DNA from: Pseudomonadota bacterium
GTDB lineage: Bacteria; Pseudomonadota; Gammaproteobacteria; Steroidobacterales; Woeseiaceae
Length of the DNA: 64,000 nucleotides
Direction: 5' to 3'
Assembly (NCBI GenBank): GCA_022563195.1
Contig: JADFNV010000009.1
Location: 1 to 64,000, forward strand
A program made the translations under genes and the position numbers. The first letter of the stretch is position 1. Each line of letters starts with the position of its first letter. Below the pieces are notes generated by a model. That model was not told where the DNA came from and did not search any database. It worked only from the letters and a program-made list of their open reading frames with translations. Below, one piece after another: positions 1 to 8,232 of this stretch.

Positions 1-141
1 TATAGCCGGCTGATCAACGGCCTTAATCTGGCCAACATTGAAATCGATCGCAAGGTGTTGGCGGATATCGCCGTGCATGATCCCGACGGATTCGGTGCAA
101 TTGCTGAGCAGGCCAAGGCTGGTCTGACTCAGAGCAGCTGA
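1..141 (+). CDS. rplT: 50S ribosomal protein L20, C-terminal fragment
   Basis: The open frame from base 1 to a TGA at 139-141 encodes 46 residues beginning [20 protein letters not shown], the conserved C-terminal part of ribosomal protein L20, a 23S rRNA-binding assembly protein of the large subunit. The 5' part lies outside the window. The gene sits 50 bp upstream of pheS, the usual infC-rpmI-rplT-pheST-ihfA order of gammaproteobacteria. The fragment is too short for the ORF track length cut-off but is unambiguous. Confidence 0.93.
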   Translation, partial: YSRLINGLNLANIEIDRKVLADIAVHDPDGFGAIAEQAKAGLTQSS

Positions 142-191
142 GACATCCGCTCCGGGCGCGACAATTATGTGCCTGAAATGGAGCTCATCCT

Positions 192-1175
192 ATGAAAGGT
201 CTGAGTGAGCTGTTGCGACTGGCGGCGTCGGAAATCGATGCGGCCAGCGATCCTGCGGCCCTGGACAGGGTCAGGGTGGCCTATCTTGGCAAGAAAGGTG
301 AGCTGACGGCACGCCTGAAGGCCTTGAGCGACCTTCCCGTGGCGGAGCGCCCGGCGGCAGGACAGGAGATCAACCGGGCCAAACAGGAGCTGCAAGGCAG
401 CATCAGCGAGCGTCGCGAATCTCTTGAAGCAGAGGCGCTGGACGCGAAACTCGCGGATGACGCTGTCGATGTGACGCTGCCGGGACGCGGCTATGCAATC
501 GGCGGCCGCCATCCCGTGTCACACGCCATGGCACGCATCGAGGAAATCTTCCGCAGCGCGGGCTTCGGCGTCCGCTCGGGCCCGGAAATCGAAGACGATT
601 TCCACAACTTCACGGCGCTTAACTTTCCTGAGAATCATCCGGCCAGAGCGCTGCACGATACGTTCTTCTTTCCCGGCGGCAAGCTTCTACGCACGCATAC
701 GTCGCCCGTGCAAATCCGCTCCATGGTCGAAGAAGGTGCACCCATCCGTATCATCTCGACAGGGCGAGTGTACCGTTGCGACTCCGATCAGACTCATACA
801 CCGATGTTTCACCAGGTCGAAGGCCTCGTGGTTGACCGGGGCATCAGTCTTGCCAATTTGAAAGCCGTATTGCATCAATTTGTCGAGAGTTTCTTCGAAC
901 GCAAAGCGGAACTTCGATTCCGGCCGTCGTATTTCCCGTTTACCGAACCATCGGCCGAAGTCGATGTGCTGTGGGAAGAGGGCAAGTGGCTCGAAATACT
1001 GGGCTGCGGCATGGTGCATCCGAATGTTCTTGAATCCGCCGGCGTCGATGCCGAGGAATTCACTGGCTACGCGTTCGGTATGGGCATCGAGCGACTGGCC
1101 ATGCTGCGTTACGGTGTCTCCGATTTGCGCACTTTCTTCGACAACGATCTGCGCTTTCTGCAGCAGTTTCAGTAA
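192..1175 (+). CDS. pheS: Phenylalanine--tRNA ligase alpha subunit
   Basis: Catalytic subunit of the alpha2-beta2 class II phenylalanyl-tRNA synthetase, which charges tRNA-Phe in the cytoplasm. The 327 residues match the usual family length. An N-terminal coiled-coil tRNA-binding arm (about 1-90) is followed by the class II catalytic core with motif 1 ([17 protein letters not shown]), motif 2 around [14 protein letters not shown] and HQVEGLVVD, and motif 3 [13 protein letters not shown] near the C-terminus. The ATG at 192 has GGAG about eight bases upstream. pheT starts five bases after the stop, so the two subunits are co-translated. Confidence 0.98.
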   Translation: MKGLSELLRLAASEIDAASDPAALDRVRVAYLGKKGELTARLKALSDLPVAERPAAGQEINRAKQELQGSISERRESLEAEALDAKLADDAVDVTLPGRGYAIGGRHPVSHAMARIEEIFRSAGFGVRSGPEIEDDFHNFTALNFPENHPARALHDTFFFPGGKLLRTHTSPVQIRSMVEEGAPIRIISTGRVYRCDSDQTHTPMFHQVEGLVVDRGISLANLKAVLHQFVESFFERKAELRFRPSYFPFTEPSAEVDVLWEEGKWLEILGCGMVHPNVLESAGVDAEEFTGYAFGMGIERLAMLRYGVSDLRTFFDNDLRFLQQFQ

Positions 1176-1180
1176 CGGTT

Positions 1181-3559
1181 ATGAAAATCGTAGAATCCTG
1201 GTTGCGCGAGTGGGTAAATCCTGACTTGGATACTGAGTCCCTGGCGCATCAATTGACGATGACGGGGCACGAGGTCGAGGGCATCGCATACGAAGGCGAG
1301 GGTCTTGATGGCGTGATCATCGGCGAGGTGATCGAGGTACGCCGGCATCCCAATGCAGACCGTTTGAGTGTCTGCAAGGTATCCACTGGCGCTCGTAATA
1401 CGATTGAAGTCGTCTGTGGCGCGCCCAACGTCATTGTGGGTATGAAAAGTCCGCTGGCCAGGGCCGGGGTTACACTGCCGAATGGCGTCAAACTCGGCAA
1501 GGCGAAAATACGCGGTGTTACATCGAACGGCATGCTTTGTTCGGCTGTTGAACTCGGCCTGGGCGATGAGTCCGATGGCATCGTCGCACTACCGGAAGAC
1601 GCCCCGGTCGGTGAGTCCCTGGCCAGTTACCTGGGTCTGCCCGACGCCGTCATTGATCTGAACCTGACGCCCAATCGTGGCGACTGTTTCAGTGTGCTGG
1701 GCATTGCGAGAGACATTGCGGCGCTGACGGTGACCGAAATCAAGGATGCGACCGTGGCCAGCGTCGCAGCCACCATTGACGACACGCATACGGTCGATGT
1801 GCAACAGGCCGAGGCCTGTCCGAGCTTTGCAGGACGCGTTATTCGCAATATTGACGCCACTGCGAAATCTCCCATTTGGATGACCGAGCGTTTACGCCGA
1901 TCCGGTTTTCGCTCCATACACCCGGTGGTCGATATTACGAACTACGTCATGCTCGAGCTGGGTCAGCCTCTGCATGCTTACGATTTGCGGCTTGTTACTG
2001 GCGCGATCTGTCCACGGCTGGCGAAAGCGGGTGAAAAGGTGACCCTGCTGGACGAGAAAGAAATCTCCGTTAACGAGGACACGCTCGTTATCAGCGACGA
2101 CAGTGGTGCGATAGGGCTGGCCGGGATCATGGGAGGATTGAGCACTGCCGTCGGCGACGCCACGGTCGATGTTTTCTTCGAGGCAGCATTTTGGCCGCCG
2201 GAATTCATCGTCGGTCGAGCCCGATCCTACGGTTTGCACACAGACGCATCGCTACGGTTTGAACGCGGCGTCGATCCCCACGGACAGGCTCGCGCCGTTG
2301 AGCGAGCAACTGCATTGCTGCTTGATATATCGGGAGGTGAGGCGGGTCCACTGGTACTCACGACGAGCGACGAACATTTGCCGAAGCGCGAGACAATTCG
2401 CTTGCGCCGATCGCGGCTTGCGACACTGCTGGGCGTGAAAATTGATGACTCAATCATTGCCGATATTTTGCGACGCCTGGGCCTGGAAATTACGGCTCAA
2501 GATGACGGTTGGGACGTCACACCACCGGGTTTTCGTTTTGACATTGCGATCGAAGCAGACCTGATTGAGGAAGTCGCCCGCATATACGGCTATGACGAAA
2601 TACCCGAGACGACTGAGATTTCACAAACGGCCCTCGGAACCGTTACAGAGTCGAAAATTGGACTGGAACGCGCGGCAGCGACGCTCGTTGCGCGGGATTA
2701 CCAGGAGGTGATTACCTACAGTTTTATCGATACCGAATCCAACCGCGCATTGTCCGGTGTTGAATCCGATTTAGTGTTGAGCAATCCCATTTCATCAGAG
2801 ATGTCGGTAATGCGCGCATCGATATTGCCAGGATTGTTGCGCGTTGCATCTGCAAATGCAGCGCGACAACAGGATCGTGTACGGCTGTTTGAGATTGGTA
2901 AATCATTTCACGGAACGCTCGATGAACCTGTAGAGATCGTTCGAATCGCCGCCATCGCGACCGGGTCAGCACTGCCCGAACAATGGGCCACCAAGGCCCA
3001 ATCTGTTGATTTTTTTGACATAAAGTCGGACGTAGCCGCAATCCTTCGCTTGGCCGGTGATGAATCTCAGGTTAACTACGTCGCCGCAGATCATCCGGCT
3101 CTGCAACCAGGTCAGTCGGCCAAAATCACTCGTAACGATCAGGTCATCGGCATCATCGGTAAGCTGCATCCTCAACACGCGAAGTTTTTTGATCTCAAAC
3201 ACGACGTGTTCGTTTTCGAATTAGACGCCACGCTTGCGTTAGCCTCAGCGGCACCGGAAGCCTCACAAGTTTCGAAATATCCGTCCATTCGACGTGATAT
3301 TTCTGTGCTCGTCGACGACAAAATATCGGCGGACGATCTGGTACGGACGGTGGCGTCCGCAGCGCCGGATTTAATTTCAAGCGTCAGGATTTTTGACATA
3401 TATAGGGGTCCAGGAGTAGAAGCTGGGCTAAAAAGCATAGCTTTAAGCTTGATTTTGCAGGAAACATCCCGCACCCTTACTGACGAAGATGCGGACGCTG
3501 CGATGACCGCCGCAGTACGTAAGTTGCAACAAAAATTCGCTGCCGAGTTGAGAGACTAA
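1181..3559 (+). CDS. pheT: Phenylalanine--tRNA ligase beta subunit
   Basis: Beta subunit of phenylalanyl-tRNA synthetase, 792 residues, a normal length. It carries the N-terminal EMAP/OB-fold tRNA-binding domain (about 40-150, VCGAPNVIVGMKSPLA), the B3/B4 editing domain that hydrolyses Tyr-tRNA-Phe, the B5 domain (about 400-475), the inactive synthetase-like core, and a C-terminal ferredoxin-fold anticodon-binding domain (about 700-792, SKYPSIRRDISVLVDD). It follows pheS by five bases and is followed by ihfA six bases after its stop, the standard cluster. Confidence 0.98.
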   Translation: MKIVESWLREWVNPDLDTESLAHQLTMTGHEVEGIAYEGEGLDGVIIGEVIEVRRHPNADRLSVCKVSTGARNTIEVVCGAPNVIVGMKSPLARAGVTLPNGVKLGKAKIRGVTSNGMLCSAVELGLGDESDGIVALPEDAPVGESLASYLGLPDAVIDLNLTPNRGDCFSVLGIARDIAALTVTEIKDATVASVAATIDDTHTVDVQQAEACPSFAGRVIRNIDATAKSPIWMTERLRRSGFRSIHPVVDITNYVMLELGQPLHAYDLRLVTGAICPRLAKAGEKVTLLDEKEISVNEDTLVISDDSGAIGLAGIMGGLSTAVGDATVDVFFEAAFWPPEFIVGRARSYGLHTDASLRFERGVDPHGQARAVERATALLLDISGGEAGPLVLTTSDEHLPKRETIRLRRSRLATLLGVKIDDSIIADILRRLGLEITAQDDGWDVTPPGFRFDIAIEADLIEEVARIYGYDEIPETTEISQTALGTVTESKIGLERAAATLVARDYQEVITYSFIDTESNRALSGVESDLVLSNPISSEMSVMRASILPGLLRVASANAARQQDRVRLFEIGKSFHGTLDEPVEIVRIAAIATGSALPEQWATKAQSVDFFDIKSDVAAILRLAGDESQVNYVAADHPALQPGQSAKITRNDQVIGIIGKLHPQHAKFFDLKHDVFVFELDATLALASAAPEASQVSKYPSIRRDISVLVDDKISADDLVRTVASAAPDLISSVRIFDIYRGPGVEAGLKSIALSLILQETSRTLTDEDADAAMTAAVRKLQQKFAAELRD

Positions 3560-3565
3560 TATTCA

Positions 3566-3865
3566 ATGGCACTGACAAAAGCAGATATGGCGGAATCGCT
3601 ATTCAACGAGCTCGGTTTGAACAAACGAGAAGCCCGCGAATTGGTGGACATGTATTTTGAGGAACTGCGAGCGTCGCTCGCAGTTGGGGAACAAGTCAAG
3701 CTTTCCGGTTTCGGGAACTTTGATCTTCGGGACAAAAAAGAACGACCTGGTCGTAATCCGAAAACGGGAGAAGAAATCCCTATTACTGCACGCCGTGTAG
3801 TGACGTTTCGGCCAGGACAAAAATTAAAGGCCCGAGTAGAGGCATATGCTGGAACCGGGGAATAA
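3566..3865 (+). CDS. ihfA: Integration host factor subunit alpha
   Basis: DNA-bending nucleoid protein of the HU/IHF family; IHF alpha pairs with IHF beta and acts in recombination, replication and sigma54 transcription. The 99 residues begin [18 protein letters not shown], and the DNA-intercalating arm carries the conserved Pro at residue 65 in [13 protein letters not shown]. Position directly downstream of pheT is the conserved location of ihfA in gammaproteobacteria, which favours alpha over beta or HU. The 3' end overlaps the next gene by 20 bases. Confidence 0.97.
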   Translation: MALTKADMAESLFNELGLNKREARELVDMYFEELRASLAVGEQVKLSGFGNFDLRDKKERPGRNPKTGEEIPITARRVVTFRPGQKLKARVEAYAGTGE

Positions 3866-4202
3866 CGACGAATTACCTCCAATACCTGGTAAGCGATACT
3901 TCACGATTGGTGAAGTAAGCGACTTATGCGCGGTTAAGCCACACGTGCTCAGATACTGGGAACAAGAGTTCCCACAACTGAAGCCCGTCAAGCGCCGCGG
4001 CAATCGTCGCTACTATCAGCGCCAGGATGTACTGATTATCCGCCAGATACGGAGCCTTCTGTATGAAGAGGGTTTCACAATTGGTGGGGCGCGTCAGCGC
4101 CTGATGGGCGATACTGCAAAGTCTGACGTTACTCAGAGTCAGCAGATTATCAAGCAGTTACGAATAGAACTTGAACAAGTTCTGAAGATTCTGCGTCGGT
4201 AA
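3846..4202 (+). CDS. MerR family transcriptional regulator
   Basis: A 118-residue protein with an N-terminal MerR winged helix-turn-helix (about 16-86): [21 protein letters not shown], then [19 protein letters not shown]. The short C-terminal part is a coiled coil typical of MerR dimers. No metal-binding cysteine cluster or effector domain follows, so the inducer is unknown. It overlaps ihfA by 20 bases and is probably co-transcribed. Many gammaproteobacteria and xanthomonads carry a similar short MerR protein just downstream of ihfA. DNA binding is supported by the fold; target genes cannot be inferred. Confidence 0.9.
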   Translation: MLEPGNNDELPPIPGKRYFTIGEVSDLCAVKPHVLRYWEQEFPQLKPVKRRGNRRYYQRQDVLIIRQIRSLLYEEGFTIGGARQRLMGDTAKSDVTQSQQIIKQLRIELEQVLKILRR

Positions 4203-4232
4203 AAACTTCTTTCTTCGTGCCGAGATTGCGGT

Positions 4233-4309
<77 letters not shown>

Positions 4310-4310
4310 T

Positions 4311-5567
4311 TTACGCATTCGGCGGCGATTTGTTTGGCGGGAGTTTTCGGTCCTCGATGCCAAGCAGTATGGGCTCGGCCGATTCGCGGTAAATGTTCAC
4401 CTTGGCGTTGTAGGCAACACGAGTCAAACCGTGTTTGTCCTCGATATGCAGGCGACGAATATTGAATTGACCATCGCCCGTGCTTTCTCCCGTCAGATAA
4501 CACTTGATCGCCGTAACACGCTCTCCGGAAATCACCATGCCACTGAGTTTTGACAGGTTGCCCTGCGCGCGCCGCAAGAATGTCACGGCATCCAGGTTCG
4601 CCTGTGTCTGTGTAGGGTCCAGAGGATCATCGCATTGGTCAGCCAGAAAATCGCCGACAAGAATTTGCCCCGGCAGTGCGCCATCGATCATGCGTGCCAG
4701 TTCAATAGTAACGTCACCCACGATAAAGTCGTGCATGGTTGGATTCAGTCCTTCCGACTGGTGAAATTCGTAACAGCTGCCAACATGGAAACAGGCACGC
4801 AGTCGCGGCACAGACCTGACCGATGCCTTGTCCTTTGCGATCGCGTTGTCTGCCAGCACGATGTGCATGAAGTGATACAGGTTGACGTTGGCTTCGAGAC
4901 CGTCATCACGATTCCATACGTAAAAGCCATCGCCACTCGACGATCGTGCAAAGTTTATTCCTACATCCTGCTCGAGCATTTTCGCGTGCGCCGAATTCAA
5001 TGAGTATGAAAGGCTGTTGAGCTGCGTCATCTGTTCAAATGGCGTCAGCAGGCTGAATCCGACGATGTCAAAGAGAGTAACGGCCCGGCTCGCAACATAG
5101 TTAATGCCATAGCGCCGAATCATCTTTTCGATGATCTGAGTTTCGACCGCGTGTCCGGACAGTGATTGACGCAAATAAATGGGAACCGGGTCGACGTCGA
5201 GCAAGCGCGCCACCTTCTGCATCTGCGAATTAGATAGTTGTCGATCACCCGAGATAAGTTCGGTGATGAAACGGGGTGACACCTTGGGTGGCTGACCATC
5301 AGGTCCCGGTGAAGTGTATTCGGCGATGGCGTAGTGAGGAACGACCAGAACCAGCAGGCCAGCAGCGATTGGCGTCCAGCAAAGGATATTGTTTTGTCCG
5401 AGACTCCAATGCTCGTGCAAGCATTTTTCGAGGTGCACCAGGTTGCTGCGCTGACGCAGCCCCATTTCCTCGGCAAGTCCGACCAGTTGATCCAGATAGG
5501 GCGAAAAATCGGCTATTCGCCGAATGCTGGATTTCGAAAGATGATCAAGTTCCATGGAAAAGCCCAA
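4311..5567 (-). CDS. Divergent class III nucleotide cyclase-like protein
   Basis: The 418-residue protein has a cyclase homology region at about 160-310. VTLFDIVGFSLLTPFEQM resembles the first metal-binding segment (D167), and SSGDGFYVWNRDDG the second (D213). VGDVTIELARMIDGALPGQILVGD resembles the GxxVNxAxRL-GQI stretch, but Ile sits where the transition-state Asn is expected (about 288). The N-terminal part (1-135) holds a hydrophobic stretch (61-80) and ISGDRQLSNSQMQKVARLLD, which looks like the end of an XRE-type helix-turn-helix. The C-terminal 100 residues are unassigned. Nucleotide cyclase ancestry is likely; catalytic activity is uncertain. Start ATG 5567; a second Met at 5555 is possible. 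Confidence 0.65.
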   Translation of the reverse strand: MGFSMELDHLSKSSIRRIADFSPYLDQLVGLAEEMGLRQRSNLVHLEKCLHEHWSLGQNNILCWTPIAAGLLVLVVPHYAIAEYTSPGPDGQPPKVSPRFITELISGDRQLSNSQMQKVARLLDVDPVPIYLRQSLSGHAVETQIIEKMIRRYGINYVASRAVTLFDIVGFSLLTPFEQMTQLNSLSYSLNSAHAKMLEQDVGINFARSSSGDGFYVWNRDDGLEANVNLYHFMHIVLADNAIAKDKASVRSVPRLRACFHVGSCYEFHQSEGLNPTMHDFIVGDVTIELARMIDGALPGQILVGDFLADQCDDPLDPTQTQANLDAVTFLRRAQGNLSKLSGMVISGERVTAIKCYLTGESTGDGQFNIRRLHIEDKHGLTRVAYNAKVNIYRESAEPILLGIEDRKLPPNKSPPNA

Positions 5568-5618
5568 TGCGCCAGTCGAAAGTAATCAACTCTTTGGGCC
5601 AGCGCAAGTATTATTAGA

Positions 5619-5637
5619 AAGTTAGCGTATCTAACTT
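5619..5637. promoter_or_regulatory. Perfect 7-bp dyad in divergent promoter region
   Basis: AAGTTAG and CTAACTT are separated by CGTAT, a perfect inverted repeat in the 197-bp region between the divergent cyclase-like gene and the PLP dehydratase gene. The region is more AT-rich than the flanking genes. It could be an operator for either gene, but no cognate regulator is identifiable next to it. Confidence 0.4.
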
Positions 5638-5656
5638 AATTTCCAAACAATAATCC

Positions 5657-5669
5657 TGATCATAGATCA
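5657..5669. promoter_or_regulatory. Second dyad, TGATC-ATA-GATCA
   Basis: A perfect 5-bp inverted repeat with a 3-bp spacer, 20 bp downstream of the AAGTTAG dyad in the same divergent intergenic region. GATC-containing short palindromes can arise by chance, so this is weaker than its neighbour. Confidence 0.25.
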
Positions 5670-5764
5670 TGTTATTTTACATAAGATGCCGGTATTTTCG
5701 ACTCCTCAAATCGAGCTGCAGTGCAGCGCGACCGAGTCTGAAGCATTCGAGAATGGGGTAAACA

Positions 5765-6754
5765 ATGGCGATTGATGTGCCGTCAGTCACGGCAATCCAG
5801 ACTTTACAAAATTTGTTAGGCAACGACATCTACCGCACACCGGTGCTGCGTTGCGCCACGATCGAAGACAGGATGGGCGGCGATACCCGGGTCTATGCAA
5901 AAATGGAATTCCTGCAGCGCACCGGTACCTTCAAGGCTCGAGGCGCCCTTGCGGTTATCAAGAGTCTCACCGCAGCGCAACTCGAAGCCGGCGTAACGGC
6001 CGTTAGTGCAGGCAACCATGCCATTGCAACGGCATATGCGGCCACAGTCGCACAGACGAGCGCCAAGGTCGTGATGATCAGCTCAGCGAACCCGATGCGT
6101 ATCGAAGCATGCCGGTCTTACGGCGCGGAAATCGTAATGGTGAACGATGTGCACGATGCTTTCTCGGTCGCAGAGCAGATTGAGAAAGAGGAAGGCCGAT
6201 TTTTCGTCCATCCCTTCGATGGTCCTGTTATTGCAACCGGGACGGGCACGATTGGACTCGAGATATGTGAGCAATGCGATGACATCGATACCGTGATCAT
6301 TCCTGTTGGTGGAGGTGGACTCATCGGCGGTATGGCGAATGCAATCAGACAGCTTCGATCCGACATCGAGATCATCGGTGTCGAGCCAGTCGGTGCTGAT
6401 TCGATGCACAGAAGTTATGCAGCGGGTGAGGCGCGCTCCATCGACAAAGTGCGCACCATCGCGGACAGCCTCGGGGCACCATTCGCGTCTCCGTATTCCT
6501 TTGCGCTGTGCCGACAAAATGTAGACAGACTCGTGATGGTAGACGACGATCAGCTGCGCGCGTCCATGGGCTTTCTATTTCAATCATTGAAGATCGCTGT
6601 CGAGCCGGCCTGTGCAGCGAGTACGGCCGCACTCCTTGGGCCGCTTCGCGACGAATTAACGGGCCGCAAGATTGTTCTGACTTTGTGTGGCAGCAATATT
6701 GATTGGGAAACGTTTGCCGGGCAGGCGACCTTCGAGACCGATGATGTTAGTTGA
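5765..6754 (+). CDS. Threonine/serine dehydratase family PLP enzyme
   Basis: A fold-type II PLP enzyme of 329 residues, the length of catabolic threonine dehydratases and serine racemases and lacking the C-terminal ACT-like domain of biosynthetic IlvA. The PLP lysine is K57 in RTGTFKARGA. SAGNHA is the substrate/cofactor loop and VGGGGLIGG binds the PLP phosphate. Two family-typical positions differ: TGTFKARG replaces the common TGSFKFRG, and SAGNHA the common SSGNHA. Likely reactions are deamination of threonine/serine or a hydroxyaspartate-type substrate; the exact substrate is not readable. It overlaps the next gene by 14 bases, so the two are probably coupled. Confidence 0.85.
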   Translation: MAIDVPSVTAIQTLQNLLGNDIYRTPVLRCATIEDRMGGDTRVYAKMEFLQRTGTFKARGALAVIKSLTAAQLEAGVTAVSAGNHAIATAYAATVAQTSAKVVMISSANPMRIEACRSYGAEIVMVNDVHDAFSVAEQIEKEEGRFFVHPFDGPVIATGTGTIGLEICEQCDDIDTVIIPVGGGGLIGGMANAIRQLRSDIEIIGVEPVGADSMHRSYAAGEARSIDKVRTIADSLGAPFASPYSFALCRQNVDRLVMVDDDQLRASMGFLFQSLKIAVEPACAASTAALLGPLRDELTGRKIVLTLCGSNIDWETFAGQATFETDDVS

Positions 6755-8132
6755 TGAGCTCAAAGCGATTGTCGGAGCGGATGGCTGGACGACCGACGCG
6801 ACTGAACTCGAGCCTCACGTCACGGAATGGCGTAACAGGGCGCGCGGCAAGGCACTGATCCTGGTGTCGCCCGCATCAACGGCCGAGGTTGCCGCTGTCG
6901 TCAAGGCATGCGCCGGGGCTGGCGTTGGCATCGTGCCTCAGGGCGGAAATACCGGCCTCTGTGGTGGCGCAATTCCCGACGACAGCGGTAAACAGGTGCT
7001 GCTGTCGATGTCTGGTCTTAACGAGATTCGCGCGATGGACGCTGGCGATTTTTCGATGGTGGCGGAGGCCGGTTGCGTCTTGGCAGACGTACAGGAGGCC
7101 GCGCGACGAATCAATCGCCACTTCGCAGTGAGTCTTGCTGCCGAAGGCAGTTGTCAAATCGGTGGCAATCTTTCGACCAATGCCGGGGGCATCAACGTCA
7201 TTCGCTACGGAACGGCCAGAGAGCAGGTGCTGGGGCTGGAAGTCGTATTGGCCGATGGCACTATCTGGAATGGCCTCAGATCCCTGGTTAAGGATACGGC
7301 GGGATACGACATGAAACAGCTGTTTCTTGGCAGTGAAGGAACCCTGGGCATCATAACCGCTGCAACCCTGCGGCTGCATCCAGATCCCGGCGACATGACA
7401 ACAGCGTTCATGGCCCTGCGTTCGGCTGCTCAGGCTGTAGAATTGCTGGTTCGCGTTCGCGAGAGACTGCCCGATGGTATTCAGTCATTTGAACTGATGT
7501 CCGAACGCGCATTACGGTTTGTTGAACGTCATATACCAGGCACGACATGTCCATTCGACATCGCACATTCGTGGTATGTTTTATTCGATGTCGCGACAGG
7601 GACTCATGGCAGCGTTATCGAAGAAGTCCTGGCCGGCGCCATCGAAGATGGCATCGCGAGCGACGCGATCATTGCCAAAAATACGCAGGAAGCGCAGCGA
7701 TTGTGGCGACTGCGGCATTCGATTTCCGAAGCACAGAGACACGAGGGCGTTAGCCTGAAACACGATATCTCGGTGCCTGTTGGTCGCATTGGAATTTTCC
7801 TGCAACGGGCACAAGAATTGCTCGATAAAATGATGCCACGGGCAAGACTTGTCGCATTTGGGCATGTCGGCGACGGCAATTTGCACTACAACGTGTCGCA
7901 ACCGGCGGGTGCGAATGCCGATAAGTTTCGGGCCGACGGTATAGCGGTAACTGAGGAAATTTATAAACTGGTCGTCGATTTGGGTGGCAGTATCAGCGCG
8001 GAGCACGGCATCGGCGTCTTCAAGAAAGACGCGCTGCGGCGATTTTGTAGTCCGGTAGAGCTCGACCTGATGCGCACCCTGAAACACGCCCTGGATCCCC
8101 GGAATACGCTTAATCCTGGCAAGGTAATCTGA
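6741..8132 (+). CDS. FAD-binding D-2-hydroxyacid dehydrogenase (GlcD/D2HGDH-like)
   Basis: A 463-residue flavoprotein. The N-terminal PCMH-type FAD domain (about 30-210) has IVPQGGNTGLCGGAI and GGNLSTNAGGINVIRYG. The C-terminal FAD-oxidase domain has GHVGDGNLHYNV and SAEHGIGVFKKDAL, both characteristic of D-lactate, D-2-hydroxyglutarate and glycolate dehydrogenases. It probably oxidises a D-2-hydroxy acid and passes electrons to the respiratory chain. I chose ATG 6741 rather than the longer frame from 6687: it has GAG upstream, leaves only a 14-base overlap with the dehydratase gene, and agrees with where the family begins (LVDELKAIVG). The neighbour suggests a hydroxy-amino-acid catabolic pair, an inference only. 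Confidence 0.88.
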   Translation: MMLVDELKAIVGADGWTTDATELEPHVTEWRNRARGKALILVSPASTAEVAAVVKACAGAGVGIVPQGGNTGLCGGAIPDDSGKQVLLSMSGLNEIRAMDAGDFSMVAEAGCVLADVQEAARRINRHFAVSLAAEGSCQIGGNLSTNAGGINVIRYGTAREQVLGLEVVLADGTIWNGLRSLVKDTAGYDMKQLFLGSEGTLGIITAATLRLHPDPGDMTTAFMALRSAAQAVELLVRVRERLPDGIQSFELMSERALRFVERHIPGTTCPFDIAHSWYVLFDVATGTHGSVIEEVLAGAIEDGIASDAIIAKNTQEAQRLWRLRHSISEAQRHEGVSLKHDISVPVGRIGIFLQRAQELLDKMMPRARLVAFGHVGDGNLHYNVSQPAGANADKFRADGIAVTEEIYKLVVDLGGSISAEHGIGVFKKDALRRFCSPVELDLMRTLKHALDPRNTLNPGKVI

Positions 8133-8232
8133 CGACTGGTTCCACGAGAGGTCTTGACCAAAACGCTAGACTACGACCAGATAGCATCCATCCCTGCGGC
8201 CGACGCCGACAGCGTGGTGGTCGTGAGACACT

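Noticed and set aside
5765..6754. Biosynthetic threonine deaminase IlvA, given ilvD/ilvC nearby
   Set aside because: The protein lacks the C-terminal ACT-like regulatory domain, and at 329 residues it fits the catabolic/serine racemase group.
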